Source: Narthecium ossifragum
Taxonomy: Eukaryota; Streptophyta; Magnoliopsida; Dioscoreales; Nartheciaceae
Assembly (NCBI GenBank): GCA_963920575.1
Contig: OY986972.1
Span: 18,671,271 to 18,735,270, forward strand
Direction of reading: 5' to 3'
DNA: 64,000 nt
Shown here piece after piece: positions 24,601-34,442 of the stretch. The position numbers were made by a program, and so were the translations under genes. The stretch's first letter is position 1, and each line of letters opens with the position of its first letter. The notes under the pieces were generated by a model. That model was not told the DNA's origin. It did no database searches and was given only the letters and a program-made list of their open reading frames with translations.

Positions 24601-27104
24601 CTATTTACTGTAAATTTCGCTTTCAAGTCTTGCTCTCATGGGAGTAATTTTGGGTATATGATTTTCCAGCTAACTGTTTAATACTAAGTATTATCGGACG
24701 AATGAAATAGTTGATTGAATAGTTTGCATCTTTGTTAGATATTGAAAATCTTACAATTGTATCCAAGTTGAATGAATATTTTGTATCTTTTTTGGATATT
24801 TGATATCTGGAGTTCAAAAATTATATCCAAGTTGTTGATATGGTAACTTTCTGTATATATAGTATTTGTTCTATAGGTTTTTATATAATATTTGATGTAG
24901 AAAATAAATACAAAATGATTATTATTACTATATTCCAGCATTTTCTCTCATATTATCGCAGCAAGTATAAAAGCGCTGGAATAGAAGGGCAAAACCAGCG
25001 TTATTTCATTACTTTCCCAGCATTTTTCCTTAATTATAATCAATGTTTTTGACCATCCTATAGCCACGTTTTTCAATATCATTGGAATAGGGCGGATAAT
25101 GCCAGCAGTCGTTTCTTTGCTATATCAACGATTTTGGCTATTCATAACCCACGATTTTCTGTTATCTTATACCAATGTTTACTGCTGCCGTTGGAATAGG
25201 CGCACTACACCAACATTGATTATTATGTTTTACCAGCGATTATGCCCATACACAAGCCACGCTTTCTTGGCAACATATACGCATGTTTTCAATAAACGCG
25301 GGAGTAGCAGGAGACCTGTACCAGCATTCACTTCGTTCAATACCAACACTTTTGACTCCACAATTGGTCACTTATGTTGGTGTTATATCAGCGTTTGTTT
25401 GGACTCAATAGTAGCGCTAATCATGGCCGCTGGTGTAGATGAAGCTAAACTAGCAGTCGTTTTGATCGTACCAACGGTCTCCATGATCACTGGCATAGCC
25501 TATTTCGATGTCGTTAGCAGCAATGCCTGCTGACCACTGGTATAGACTATGCTAGAGGTCATTTTAGGGCTATACTAGCGTTTCCGGCCGCTGGTATAGG
25601 GCATTTCTCTTGTAGTGATAGTACAGTATATAATAAATAGATGAAAATGACTTAAAGCAGCTAGCACATCGCAATCGCCTATACACCTATATATTGACGC
25701 ATATATATCCTAACGTATATAATACTGACCGATAATATTTCCTAAGATATAATATTCATTTCTATGGAATCATAACACAGGGAATTATGATACTCTAGCA
25801 AAAATAAATAGTATGATGGTAAATGATGTGGCTAATTATGAGAAGATAAGGCCGATACTCTATAAAAAATAATTAATACGATGGGTTTTGTTTAAAACTA
25901 TACCAACTCCAAGGTGGTATAAGGTTATAAGACATCAACATAGAGACGAACCATGATTTCATCTTTTGGAGGGCCCAAGTGGTAATAAAATTTCTATCAA
26001 GTAATGAAAAAATATTTTTTTTGCATAAGAAATGACAAATACGTTACCACTTAAACAAGAATAATAGAAGGTAATCGAGATCATACTTATTAAATCCACA
26101 CAAATATGAATAAAATAAAATGAATAAAAAATAGTCGGGGGTCCATCCCTCATTTAGCCTTATATTAATATTTTTTCATAGATGTATTAGGGGGCCATGG
26201 CCCCCCGTCTCAACCTAGTTCCGTCCTGTATACCGTATATAATGTATTAAAGTTTTCCATATCAAAGACTATATCATCCATTATCGTATCAAACACCATA
26301 TTACTATAGCAAACTATAATTATAACCTATACATTCTCTTATAAAAGCGAAGCAACTGATGTCTAATGTCAACCCAAAGAAATCAAACTTTAATGGTTTT
26401 TATCCTCTCAAGGCTCTCAAACTAACTTACATGTGGTCGATCCCCCTACCACTCTACATTTTAGATTTTAACGGGGCCCTAGACAATGCCCTTTTAATGG
26501 GCGATGGCTTGACTATGCGACTTGCTTCTCTCGTTTTAGTCCCACAAAGGAAAGAGTTTGGACAGGAAGGGTTATCGAAGTTTATAAAATGAGGAACTTG
26601 TGCCACGTTGAGTCTACAATATCATGCTAATGTTTAGCAAGTCGAACTCGAGCTAACTAGCTCAATTGTAGCTCGAAATATTTTTGATCTTAGCTCGAGC
26701 CATGCTCAAATCATGATCTTTCAGCTCGAGTCGAGTTAAACTCAATTTGAAATCAGCTTGCTTGATAACAGCTCGTTGGCACCCCTACTCAAGACAGCCT
26801 ATATTTCTGAGTGGTTTCCAGCTCTTTGTGTGAGATATAAGCCAAAGGGCATATATATGGTGGAGCCCTCGTATCTCAAAAGTGCATGCTAATATACATG
26901 GAGATAAATATCGTCATGGTATGTATTTTTAGATAAATCAAACTCAATATCAATTAAATCTAAGTCAACTATTTACATGATTGGGTCAGATCCGGGGGTG
27001 ATGGTTTGGTATACCTGGATGAACGCTTGGTTGGGAAACTGCATGGCAAATACAACTCTGGAGGCGCAATCCGTTCATCATCCTCCACCAGCGACCATCG
27101 CGTC
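15620..27104 (-). CDS. CPS: Class II diterpene cyclase (copalyl diphosphate synthase family, TPS-c)
   Basis: Predicted plastid enzyme that protonates and cyclises geranylgeranyl diphosphate to a bicyclic diphosphate. Exons (descending): 27015-27104, 21000-21067, 20608-20911, 20311-20494, 19987-20204, 19768-19888, 19563-19675, 19241-19467, 18985-19100, 18287-18385, 17944-18204, 17572-17722, 17184-17405, 15620-15868. All phases agree; there are about 806 codons, as expected for the family. Landmarks: [46 protein letters not shown] (the DxDD acid), [37 protein letters not shown] and C-terminal [11 protein letters not shown]. There is no DDxxD class I motif, as expected for a monofunctional cyclase. 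The ent-CPS base dyad is changed (Tyr in LLYNLEAM, Thr in GGVPTVYP), and IFERMW has Arg at the Mg2+-switch position. This suggests a specialised-metabolism enzyme. The ATG exon is not established; a 25-bp candidate (27316-27340) fits the phase only. Confidence 0.93.
16159..16749. mobile_element. Mutator-type MITE in the last intron of the cyclase gene
   Basis: Terminal inverted repeats of about 110 bp: GGGTTATTTACGCATA... at 16159 and its inverted counterpart ending TGTGTAAATAACC at 16749. They share the TTTTACATATTTC and CCTTGATTATTATCATAT blocks. Flanks TAAAATATT and TAAAATGTG (7 of 9 identical) fit a 9-bp Mutator target duplication. No protein is encoded. It lies between the last two cyclase exons. 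Confidence 0.75.
18590..18935. repeat. Palindromic word array (ATCGCTCAAGCGAT) in a cyclase intron
   Basis: The intron 18386-18984 holds several copies of GATCGCTCAAGCGATA and variants (GATCGCTCAGGCGAT, GGTCGCTTAAGCGATCG, GATTGCTCAAGCGATAC), some followed by CTTGAACAGGGTT. It resembles the word arrays inside LTRs elsewhere in the window, so the segment is probably an LTR fragment. It does not affect the flanking splice sites. Confidence 0.65.
21150..21300. repeat. GAGCTC/AGCTCG-rich dispersed repeat
   Basis: A stretch of AGCTTGAT, GAGCTCG and GAGCTGAGGT motifs in the first large intron. Related stretches lie at about 23170-23470, 26636-26790 and 56268-56390. No termini are recognisable. Confidence 0.5.
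21524..21981 (-). mobile_element. 5'-truncated LINE in the first large intron of the cyclase gene
   Basis: The minus-strand frame (21602-21922) reads [36 protein letters not shown] and [18 protein letters not shown]. This is the plant-type RNase H tail (RVT_3) of a non-LTR element. It is followed by TAGCCTTCGGGCTCATC and an A-rich 3' end. A target duplication of about 20 bp (ATAGGGTT-CTATTCTTTTTT, one difference) flanks it at about 21503-21523 and 21982-22002. Only the 3' end was inserted, as is usual for LINEs. The same family ends at 51424. Confidence 0.85.
23170..23470. repeat. GAGCTCG-rich dispersed repeat inside the CACTA element
   Basis: Runs of TTCGAGCTCGAGCTCGATTT and CAAGCTCGACTCAGC. 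This is the same class of repeat as at 21150-21300, 26636-26790 and 56268-56390. Confidence 0.55.
23860..24366 (+). pseudogene. Captured glucosidase II beta-subunit exon fragments
   Basis: Three exon-like pieces lie in order. An acidic piece (about 23870-23980) reads [17 protein letters not shown] and [12 protein letters not shown] second (about 24085-24169) reads [20 protein letters not shown] then KTPIDTS. A third (about 24262-24366) reads [18 protein letters not shown] then [15 protein letters not shown] and ends at a GTGAGT donor. This pattern matches the middle of the plant glucosidase II regulatory subunit, which helps trim N-glycans in the ER. The lectin and ER-retention ends are missing, so it cannot make the subunit. 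It lies wholly inside the CACTA element, so it is a transduplicated fragment and not a resident gene. Family recognition is from memory of the motifs. Confidence 0.65.
26636..26790. repeat. GAGCTCG-rich dispersed repeat
   Basis: AACTCGAGCTAACTAGCTC, AGCTCGAGCCATGCTC and CAGCTCGAGTCGAG motifs in the same cyclase intron, outside the CACTA element. Confidence 0.5.
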
Positions 27105-28443
27105 CTGCAACAAACCAAGTTGCTTGTAAATATAATCAGGTTGAGTAACAGAGGGAAAAAAATTCCATGGGAGAACTTTATCATCAGATCAGTCTCGTCT
27201 TTTCCATCCCTAGAATCCGAATATTGGATATATGCTTTAAAAAATCTGTGCACATATTTGTTCCCAGCAAAAAGAGAACAAAAAATAGATGCGCCTCATA
27301 TGGACGCGTGATCACCAGACACATGAGGTGTGCCAATCATAGAGAAGATCAGAAGGATGATGGGTTCTACCGAGTCTCAATGAAGAGGACTTTTTGGATG
27401 TTCTAAATCTAAGTCTATGTTATGACTGCAGCTACTCTTATAAAAGATTGAAGACTACTCCTACTCCTAGGTAGATTAGTGGCTACTCCTACTCCTAGGT
27501 AGATTAGTGGCTACTCCTACTTCTATGTAGAGTAAGGCCGTGATGCTCCTAGGTAGAAAGAGTAATGGTTATGCTACTCCTATGTAGAAGGAACAGTAGG
27601 AATAAAAGAATTTTCATTGATTGGAGTTGTGTTCGTCGTGTTACAATTCTCTTCTTCTATCAGATATTTATACAACCTCTCAAGAGAATAACTTCTCTTG
27701 ATCACATGACCTCTGACGGTTGCACTCCATGTTGCATCCCAAGATCTCATATAGTTGCCCCATTACTTCTTGCGGTTGTCCTCCATGATCAGTTATGGTT
27801 GACTCCCACCATGTGTCGATTTTGACCTTCCTTTTGACCCTCAAAATCTGTCAATTTTTTACAATAACACAAATGCTCCCCTTTTTCCGTGTGAGTTGAA
27901 GAACTCACATGGAAAAATAATCTCACACGGAAAAATAATCTCATAGAGATCACGCACTAGAGCGACATTCTTGTTGGCCGTTGGATGCTCTTGATGGCAT
28001 GTGATCAAGTAGGCGTCGATGCACTAAGGACTTCGGGGTGTCATGAGGTTCCTCGAGAGGTTCGGCGTTCGACGGGATAACGACTCGAGGAATCCAAGGC
28101 CGCGTATGTTTGAGCTCGAGGAGGTCGCGTATCTAATTGAGGTGTGACACTATTCCTCTGCTGTTGGATGAACTCGACGGGGTGATAAGCAAACGGGATG
28201 AGAAAAGTCAAGCCAAAGATTTGCCTTCGATGTATTTATGATTGAAAGACAGGTGGCTACTTTGCCTTTGATGAGAAAAGTAAAGCCAAAGATCGGTCGT
28301 TGGTCATTGAGGCTGGGTATCGGTCGAAGCTTCAAGAGGTCTTATCCCATGCAACTAGATGCCGACGTCCTCCTGGTCTCATCCGAAGGCTTCAAGCGGT
28401 CTTATCCCATGCAACTTGGCGCTAAAATTGAAAACAAACCCAC
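27105..28443. other. Upstream region of the cyclase, short tandem repeats, no gene
   Basis: The start exon of the cyclase should lie here or further right, but none is clear. Three copies of a roughly 30-bp unit (ACTCCTACTCCTAGGTAGAT with AGTGGCT) lie at about 27449-27540. A repeated 30-bp block (GCTTCAAGAGGTCTTATCCC, then ATGCAACT) occurs at about 28330 and 28388. The remainder looks like decayed transposon sequence. Confidence 0.4.
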
Positions 28444-28724
28444 CTAGTGGGGCCAAAAATGACAACAACCTCCTAGACAGAGAAACCACAACGCACTAGT
28501 GAGGGAAAGGAGTTGGGGCGATGGAGAAGCGGCGCCAGTGGGGGATCCCCACGCGGAACGGCTCGTATGACGCCACCTCCGTTCCCAGTACTCCGCACCC
28601 GCCGGTACGGGGTAGCTCGTGCGCATGAGACCACAGCGCACGGATGAGCTCCGGGGCGTCGGGTCCCTCCCCGTCGAGTTCGTACACGAAGTAGGCCCAA
28701 AAGGGGCTGACGATATTTGGTACA

Positions 28725-31097
28725 TGTCGTGCCCCGCCCCCACGAAAGCCCAACCGGCCCGGGAAACGCGAACCAGAACCTGACTAAATGCTGAAAATTT
28801 TGGCGATGGTTCCCTTTTGCCCTTTAATCTACTGGTCTCCCTGAGAAATCCTGTAAGCACCCTCATTTAAGCATATAATAATAAAACCTCAACAGATAAG
28901 ATATAAACACATATTTAAGTCTCCAATTTCTCGAAGAGAGGAAAATTTATACATTCACACTCCTGTAGGAGGCCAACTATAACAAAAGAGCTAAAAGCTT
29001 ATCACCGCTCCTAAGACACTGCCAGACGCCGCCGCGTCGGCAAACACCTGCTCAGTAGGGGCCACAGAAGAGGAGCTAACGCCTGCACCTGTAAAACGCA
29101 GCCCGGGTAGGAATGAGCAACTAAGCTCAGCAGGGAAACAACACTACGACTCACACAAAGGAGGAGGGAACAAAACAGTGTCGCCCTCAAGCAAAGCCTG
29201 GATGTTTCACAGGGGCCCCATAACCCCCACCACGTGTCCCTGAGGGGTCTTAGTCATGGTCTCCCAAAGAAAATGGTCACATATTGGATCACCCTCAGTA
29301 AGAAGGAAACCAACACTGCTGGCAGGAACCGACACTGCCATCTCACGAGCAGGAAAGCCGACACTGCTGAGTAGGCACAACCTCTACCCAAGAGACAAAG
29401 AGAACTGGACACTGGCTACACCTCAGCACCCCGCTTGAGACCGACACGACCTCTGAACCTCAAACAACGAGTATTCAAGTCATCTAAGCCTATCATCAAA
29501 ATCAACTGAACACTACAATCCAATCCTGAACCACGCTACCCAGCCACGGTCCTAGAGCTAAATCCGAGCTCCCCAGGACCTCGGATCGGCGACACTATGG
29601 ATCGCCCACGGTCTATCCTTATGCATCTAATGCACAATCATATGCATGCTATGAACACACGCAGAAAAGCAGGTAAACATGCAACACATGTGATGATATA
29701 AAGCAGGGTTTGGGCTCGACACACTGCCGGCCCCGGGGTGGTGAGCAGATAAGTAGGTCAAGGAACTGCTGCAGTGGTAACACCACCAACTGCCAGCCAG
29801 CTCACAGAGAAAAACCATGCAATGGGAAACAACCCCGACAAACACTGCTATCAATATAACATAACTATGCCCTCGGTGCATGCCGGCATGCGAGGCTAAG
29901 GAAAGCAAGAGGGCAACCAACCCGTTTATTCTACATATCCCGGGAGTCATTACTCTCCCGGTTCCCTACTACCCCTCAATATGGGGCTAACATGCTTAAC
30001 CATATATATAAGGTATAAAGCGATAAAGAAAACCCGTACATGCAAAGCCCCGCGGGCAAGGACCGATCAAAACACCTCCATGTCACCAAAATGATCGATA
30101 ATTTCAAGAAATGATCAATCTTCTTAGTGATCCAGAAGTTCCGTCCCAGTCAAGCAAAAAAGGATCGATCAACCCTCCCGGATGATCAATCATCTTTGTG
30201 ACCTGGGACCCCGTCTATGCCAGCCAAGAAAATGATCGATCATGCATGGGTCAGGCATGACGTCCCAAGAATGATCGATGATTCCTCCCGAATGATCGAT
30301 CTTGTTGGGTTCTCCGGTGAGCCGGAGAAAGAAATATCGTCGGAAAAACTCTACCAAACCCTACAAAACCCTAGGATCTGGTAGTACGAAAGACCACAAG
30401 TCCAAAACCGATACTTGCACTGAAAACCAACATGCATATAAGTAGATCTACACTAAAAGATCATGGGCAAACCCAAAGCTTCCAAAATTCGGATTTTCAA
30501 GTAGGTAGGATCCCTACCTAGACTAGAGTAGCTTCAATCCACGCTGTTGAGTCTAGGATCGTCCTTAATCTCCTCCAAAATCTCCCCGGATTTGAGCCCA
30601 AGAACGACGGATCTCAAAAGTGATTGAAGAAGGGGTGACGTCCGTTTCATAGACGGACGAACCGCCTTATGAATGATCGATCATTCTGCAAGAAATGATC
30701 GATCATTCTGCAAGAAATGATCGATCATTCTGCAAGAAATGATCGATCCTTCATGACGAAGCACTTTGACTTCCAGACACTAAATGATCTATCTTCTAGC
30801 AAGGAAAGATCGATCATTTAGGTGCATAAAGCTAGAATTCGGCTAGAACGCAAGCCCAAGCCCGGATCTTCCGATCCGAGGTCCACCTTACCGTTCTAAT
30901 CAAACATTAACAAAAACATGGTCAGTGTGTACACACGCGGGTGTGAAATAAACCGACAATGCACAATTTACTAAATTGCCCTTGCGGTCCACAAAATAAT
31001 ACGATCCACCGGATCGCACGCTTGACGCGAAACAAGCAAATGAACCACGGGCCTGACTCAGACGATCGACCCAGGAGTAGAGGGACATGTCCCCAAA
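28725..31097 (-). mobile_element. Solo LTR of a chromoviral gypsy element, TSD GTAC(A/C)
   Basis: The left end TGTCGTGCCCCGCCCCC and the right end, read on the minus strand as TTTGGGGACATGTCCC, match the ends of the LTR at 42992-45394 and the start of that at 48292. Flanks GTACA (28720-28724) and GTACC (31098-31102) fit a 5-bp target duplication with one change. Two arrays of ATGATCGATCAT words lie at about 30066-30305 and 30668-30820. No internal sequence remains. Confidence 0.82.
30066..30820. repeat. ATGATCGATCAT palindromic word arrays
   Basis: Two clusters separated by about 360 bp. In the second, AATGATCGATCATTCTGCAA is repeated about three times in tandem with a 22-bp period. In the first, copies are dispersed and degenerate (GATGATCAATCAT, AATGATCGATGATT). 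Confidence 0.8.
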
Positions 31098-31560
31098 GTA
31101 CCGACGGGATGTGTGGCCATGGGAGCGCCCGGTCCGATGCGCGAGTCACTCGTGCCAGCCCACGTCGTAGCTAGGACGCGCCGCGTACGTCCAGCTTGAA
31201 CACGTCCTTGCAGTTCCACAAGCTCACTACCGCTCACGATTGCGGTGGATCCGAGAGGAACTCCTTGGTGCCGGGCCAGCGGAAGGGCGACGCTGCGTGA
31301 TCGATAGAGAAGACCGCAACGAAGGTGCCAAGGGAGAGAGAGCTCTGGAGGACGACGTCAATGTCGCGCGGGAAAACTCAGTAGTGGAGAAGCGGAAATG
31401 GTAGAGGAGCTCGGACAGGAAGAGCTCCGTCGAGCCGGTCCACTCTGACACGAAGGAGACGACGTCGTTGTTGTCGTCCGTGAATTGGGCGTTGTCCGCG
31501 TATTGGGCATTGTAGTTGACAGAGACACCGTTGGTGTGGCGGCGCTTTGTTTTTGACCGC

Positions 31561-32341
31561 CTCCTTTAGTGCCTTCATCGAAGCACTTGCGCTTCTTTTC
31601 CTTCAAACCGCTGGCACTCTCAACTAAATTGGATTTAGAATGAATGCCTAGATCGCTGTTCTTATTGGTCTTGCGATTATCCTACTCGATCTTCAGCCTT
31701 CGAACGAGATCTTCCAGACTCATTTCCTTACGTTTGTGCTTTAGGTAGTTCTTGAAGTACTTCCATAAAGGTGGTAGCTTCTCTATCATTGCCGCCACTT
31801 GAACAGTTTCATTTAATATCATACCTTCAGCATTCATAGCATGGTAGATGAGCTGAAGCTCCTCAACTTGTTTAACAATGCTTTTACCGTCTATCATCGT
31901 GTACTCTTAGAATCGACCGACAACAAATTTCTTTGCGCCAGCGTCATCCACCTTGTACTTATTATCCAAGTCCTCCCAAAGTTTCTTTGCTGTTCTTTTG
32001 GGATAATACACGTTGTAGAGCTTATTGTCCAAGCCGTTCAGGATATAGTTCTGGCATAGGAAGTCAGAATGACCCCAAGCCTGAACTGCGGCTACGGTAT
32101 GAGCATTCTTCTGTTCTTCAATGAGAACAGGCTCATCCCCAATGAAATACATGACCAGTTTAAGGGTGGTTAAGTAGAACAACATTTTCTGCTGCTACTG
32201 CACGAAGTTTAGCCCCTTAAACTTTTCAAGCCTCTCTAACTGATCGATCGGCAGGTTAGGCAATTCCACTACAGGTGAATTGCCTACATGTACTTCCTCC
32301 GATCGAGGAGGGATTATAGGCTCAGTACTTGATCCTGAAGC
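31561..32341 (-). pseudogene. Copia gag (UBN2-type) remnant
   Basis: From an ATG at 32341 (MASGSSTEPIIPPRSEE) the frame reads LPIDQLERLEKFKGLNF and KMLFYLTTLKLVMYF. It continues with AWGHSDFLCQNYILNGL, YYPKRTAKKLWEDLDNKYKV, DGKSIVKQVEELQLIYHAM, MIEKLPPLWKYFKNYLKHKR and SLEDLVRRLKIE. This is the gag_pre-integrase/UBN2 domain of copia elements that forms the particle shell. Stops near 32199 and 31682 and a small break near 31905 interrupt it. The expected CCHC knuckle is not recognisable downstream; a lysine-rich KEKKRKCFDEGTK stretch is found in its place. No intact copia pol follows. Confidence 0.78.
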
Positions 32342-33290
32342 CATCTGCAAAAGCATATCAACCACAAAAGTGGTTCAGTTTTGTATTTTAGAGATCTTAA
32401 AGGAAGTTGAACTTCCTTTCAAAAGTAAAAAAGAAAACAGAAGGATTCGTAGGAGAAGTGGATCCGAAAACGGTAAAATCGATAAACAAAGCTTAAGATT
32501 GATAGGAAATAAGAGTATGATTCTTGCTTTTACTAGAGTAGTAAGTAATCCTTTACAACAATTAAAATAAAATCAGACATACCATTAAATCGGTATAAGA
32601 AAATTGAAGGAGGAAGACGCCGAAGATGAAGAAGAATTTGATCGAGGCCAGTGTATCACACTGTTCCCTTAAGCTTTGTTTGCCCACCGCCTCATCTTCT
32701 GGTTCTTTGGGCAAAAAGCTCTCAGGGTACAACGATCCACGAACGGAGGGAAGCCAGCCGTCCGATCGTCGTTCGAGCTCCAGCAGGTACGATACTCTCT
32801 ATAGGACCATCTAGTGCAAGCGTGTAGAAGGTGTATGCATGTTCTAGCTCTATAATGGCTGGTATGGGGTCCTATTTATAGGCTAGGTAGGCTAGTTGAT
32901 CAGCCACTTAGTGGGGACGTGAAGAAACTCGCCACATCATCAGTAAATGCCCAGTCATGGGCTGCCACTCTGCCATATCAGCAGTAACTGTTACTTAATG
33001 GAGAGCTGAACATGTGCCACGTCACCAATAACAGCCACCCAGGAGAACATGAGCTATCACCTTACGCTCTTGCACATGTGTGTGCCTCTCTCTAGTTCTC
33101 ACACACATTGAAAAATATAGATGCATAAGCCTCTATATAAACTAGAGAAATGTTCTTGTCCTATAAATTAGAGAAATGTTGTTGTCTCAAGCAATGTGGG
33201 ACTAAACATTTACACATATATTCATATGGGCTTCATATGACTCTTCTAAACATGATTTTAACGGACCTCATTTGATTCAATATATTTTTT
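32342..33290 (-). repeat. Probable leader and LTR of the copia gag remnant
   Basis: Upstream of the gag ATG, a minus-strand TGGTATGTCTGA at about 32575-32587 is a weak match to a tRNA-Met primer site. The region beyond has LTR-like composition, with CAATGTGGGACTAAAC near 33195. No LTR partner is present, so the limits are uncertain. Confidence 0.35.
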
Positions 33291-33417
33291 TAAGACTTAA
33301 TCCACTCTTTCAACCTAGGAGTTTTAGAGCTTATTAATAACCTTAAATCAAACGTTCCCAAAATCCCATCTGTCACACTTTTTATGTTACTTCGGAATCC
33401 CAAAAGACGAAGATCAA

Positions 33418-34442
33418 GGGGGCGTTTGGTTGCTTGCATCAGTTGATGCAGTGTATCAGTTGATGCTGCATCAGTTGATGCAGTATTAGCATCACCTGTT
33501 TGTTTGGTTGCTTGTATCAACTGATGCAGTATTAGCTCATTTTCTGTTTGGTTGGTATGTATTGCATCAGTTGATACAGCTGTTTCATATCATTTTTTTT
33601 CTTTAGCTGTTTTTTATTTAGCTATATTTTTTCTTTGACTATATTTATTAAATTATTGAGCTCGTGCTAACTTAATAATTTCTTAATTATTAAAGTAAAA
33701 AAGATCAAGCAAGTGTGAGTATTAACCTAAAATCGTCTTAGCAAACTCTTAACTACAAAGTATCAACGAAATCTTGAATAACAGTGTCCAATTCTTTACT
33801 TATCTTCCGGACTTAATTCGTTTATGATAATTTTTTTAATTAAAATCAACAAAAATACAAGCAAAAATAATATATTCATGTAAAGTTTTTTTCCCATGAA
33901 TTTTCGGATTTTCTGGTTGGGTTTTCAGATTTTTCGGAATTCATATATTGATTTTTCGGATTTATTTAAGGTTTTATTAATTCCGAAAATAATATATTCA
34001 TGTAAAGTTTTTTTCCCACGAATTTTCGGATTTTCTGATTGTGTTTTCAGATTTTTCAAAATTCATATATTGATTTTTCGGATTTCTTTAAGGTTTTATC
34101 AATTCCGAAAATAATATATTCATGTAAAGTTTTTTTCCCACGAATTTTCGGATTTTCTGATTGGGTTTTCAGATTTTTCGGATTTATTCAAGGTTTTATT
34201 AATTCCGAAAATAATATTTTAATTCATATAGTGATGCATCAGCTGATGCTGCATCAGCAGAAACGGCCATTTTGGCTGCATCAGCTGATGCAGCATCTGA
34301 GCCTCTTTTTGCATCAGCTGATACATGCATCAGCTGATACATGCATCAGCTGATGCATTTGACCAACTAAACACTGGTTTGTATCAAAAGGCTGCATCAA
34401 CTGATGCATGTATCAGCTGACACATGTAACCAAACAGCCCCC
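33418..34442. mobile_element. Non-autonomous DNA transposon with TGATGCA palindromes
   Basis: The ends GGGGGCGTTTGGTT and AACCAAACAGCCCCC are inverted repeats with one 1-bp indel. Just inside both ends are clusters of TGCATCAGTTGATGCA-like palindromes. The centre holds a 122-bp tandem repeat. Flanks share CAAG, but no standard-length target duplication was clear, so the superfamily (hAT or Harbinger-like) is open. No transposase is present. Confidence 0.65.
33878..34216. repeat. 122-bp tandem repeat, nearly three copies
   Basis: The unit starts ATGTAAAGTTTTTTTCCCA at 33878, 34000 and 34122. The third copy lacks about 27 bp. It contains several ATTTTTCGGATTT motifs. AT-rich and not coding, despite phase-preserving frames across it. 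Confidence 0.88.

Larger units (their letters stand above)
22413..25617 (+). mobile_element. CACTA (En/Spm) transposon with 3-bp TSD ATA
   Basis: The left end CACTATAACAAAAATGAGC and right end ending CTTGTAGTG give CACTA termini. The trinucleotide ATA is duplicated on both sides (22410-22412, 25618-25620). Both ends carry dense subterminal repeats, direct and inverted, of TATACCAGCG/CGCTGGTATAG (about 22430-22950 and 24950-25610). No transposase was recognised, so it is non-autonomous. The interior carries exon-like pieces of a host gene (23860-24366). It sits inside the 5.9-kb intron of the cyclase gene. Confidence 0.88.
28444..31560 (-). pseudogene. Unidentified coding remnant split by a solo LTR
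   Basis: Removing 28725-31097 and one copy of the GTAC duplication joins a minus-strand frame that runs WPHIPSVPNIVSPFWAYF, then ELDGEGPDAPELIRALW and ends APTPFPH at 28511. Upstream (about 31190-31540) another coding-like stretch reads NAQFTDDNNDVVSFVSEWTG, ELFLSELLYHFRFSTTE and SLSLGTFVAVFSIDHAASPF. Stops and frame changes near 31165 and 31250 separate them. Codon use is GC-rich, unlike the surroundings. I do not recognise the family. It directly follows a copia gag remnant, so it could be captured or element-derived. It is not functional as it stands. Confidence 0.4.

Noticed and set aside
15620..27104. Biosynthetic gene cluster with the neighbouring PP2A gene
   Set aside because: PP2A is a housekeeping phosphatase, and no second terpene synthase, P450 or reductase is visible in the window.
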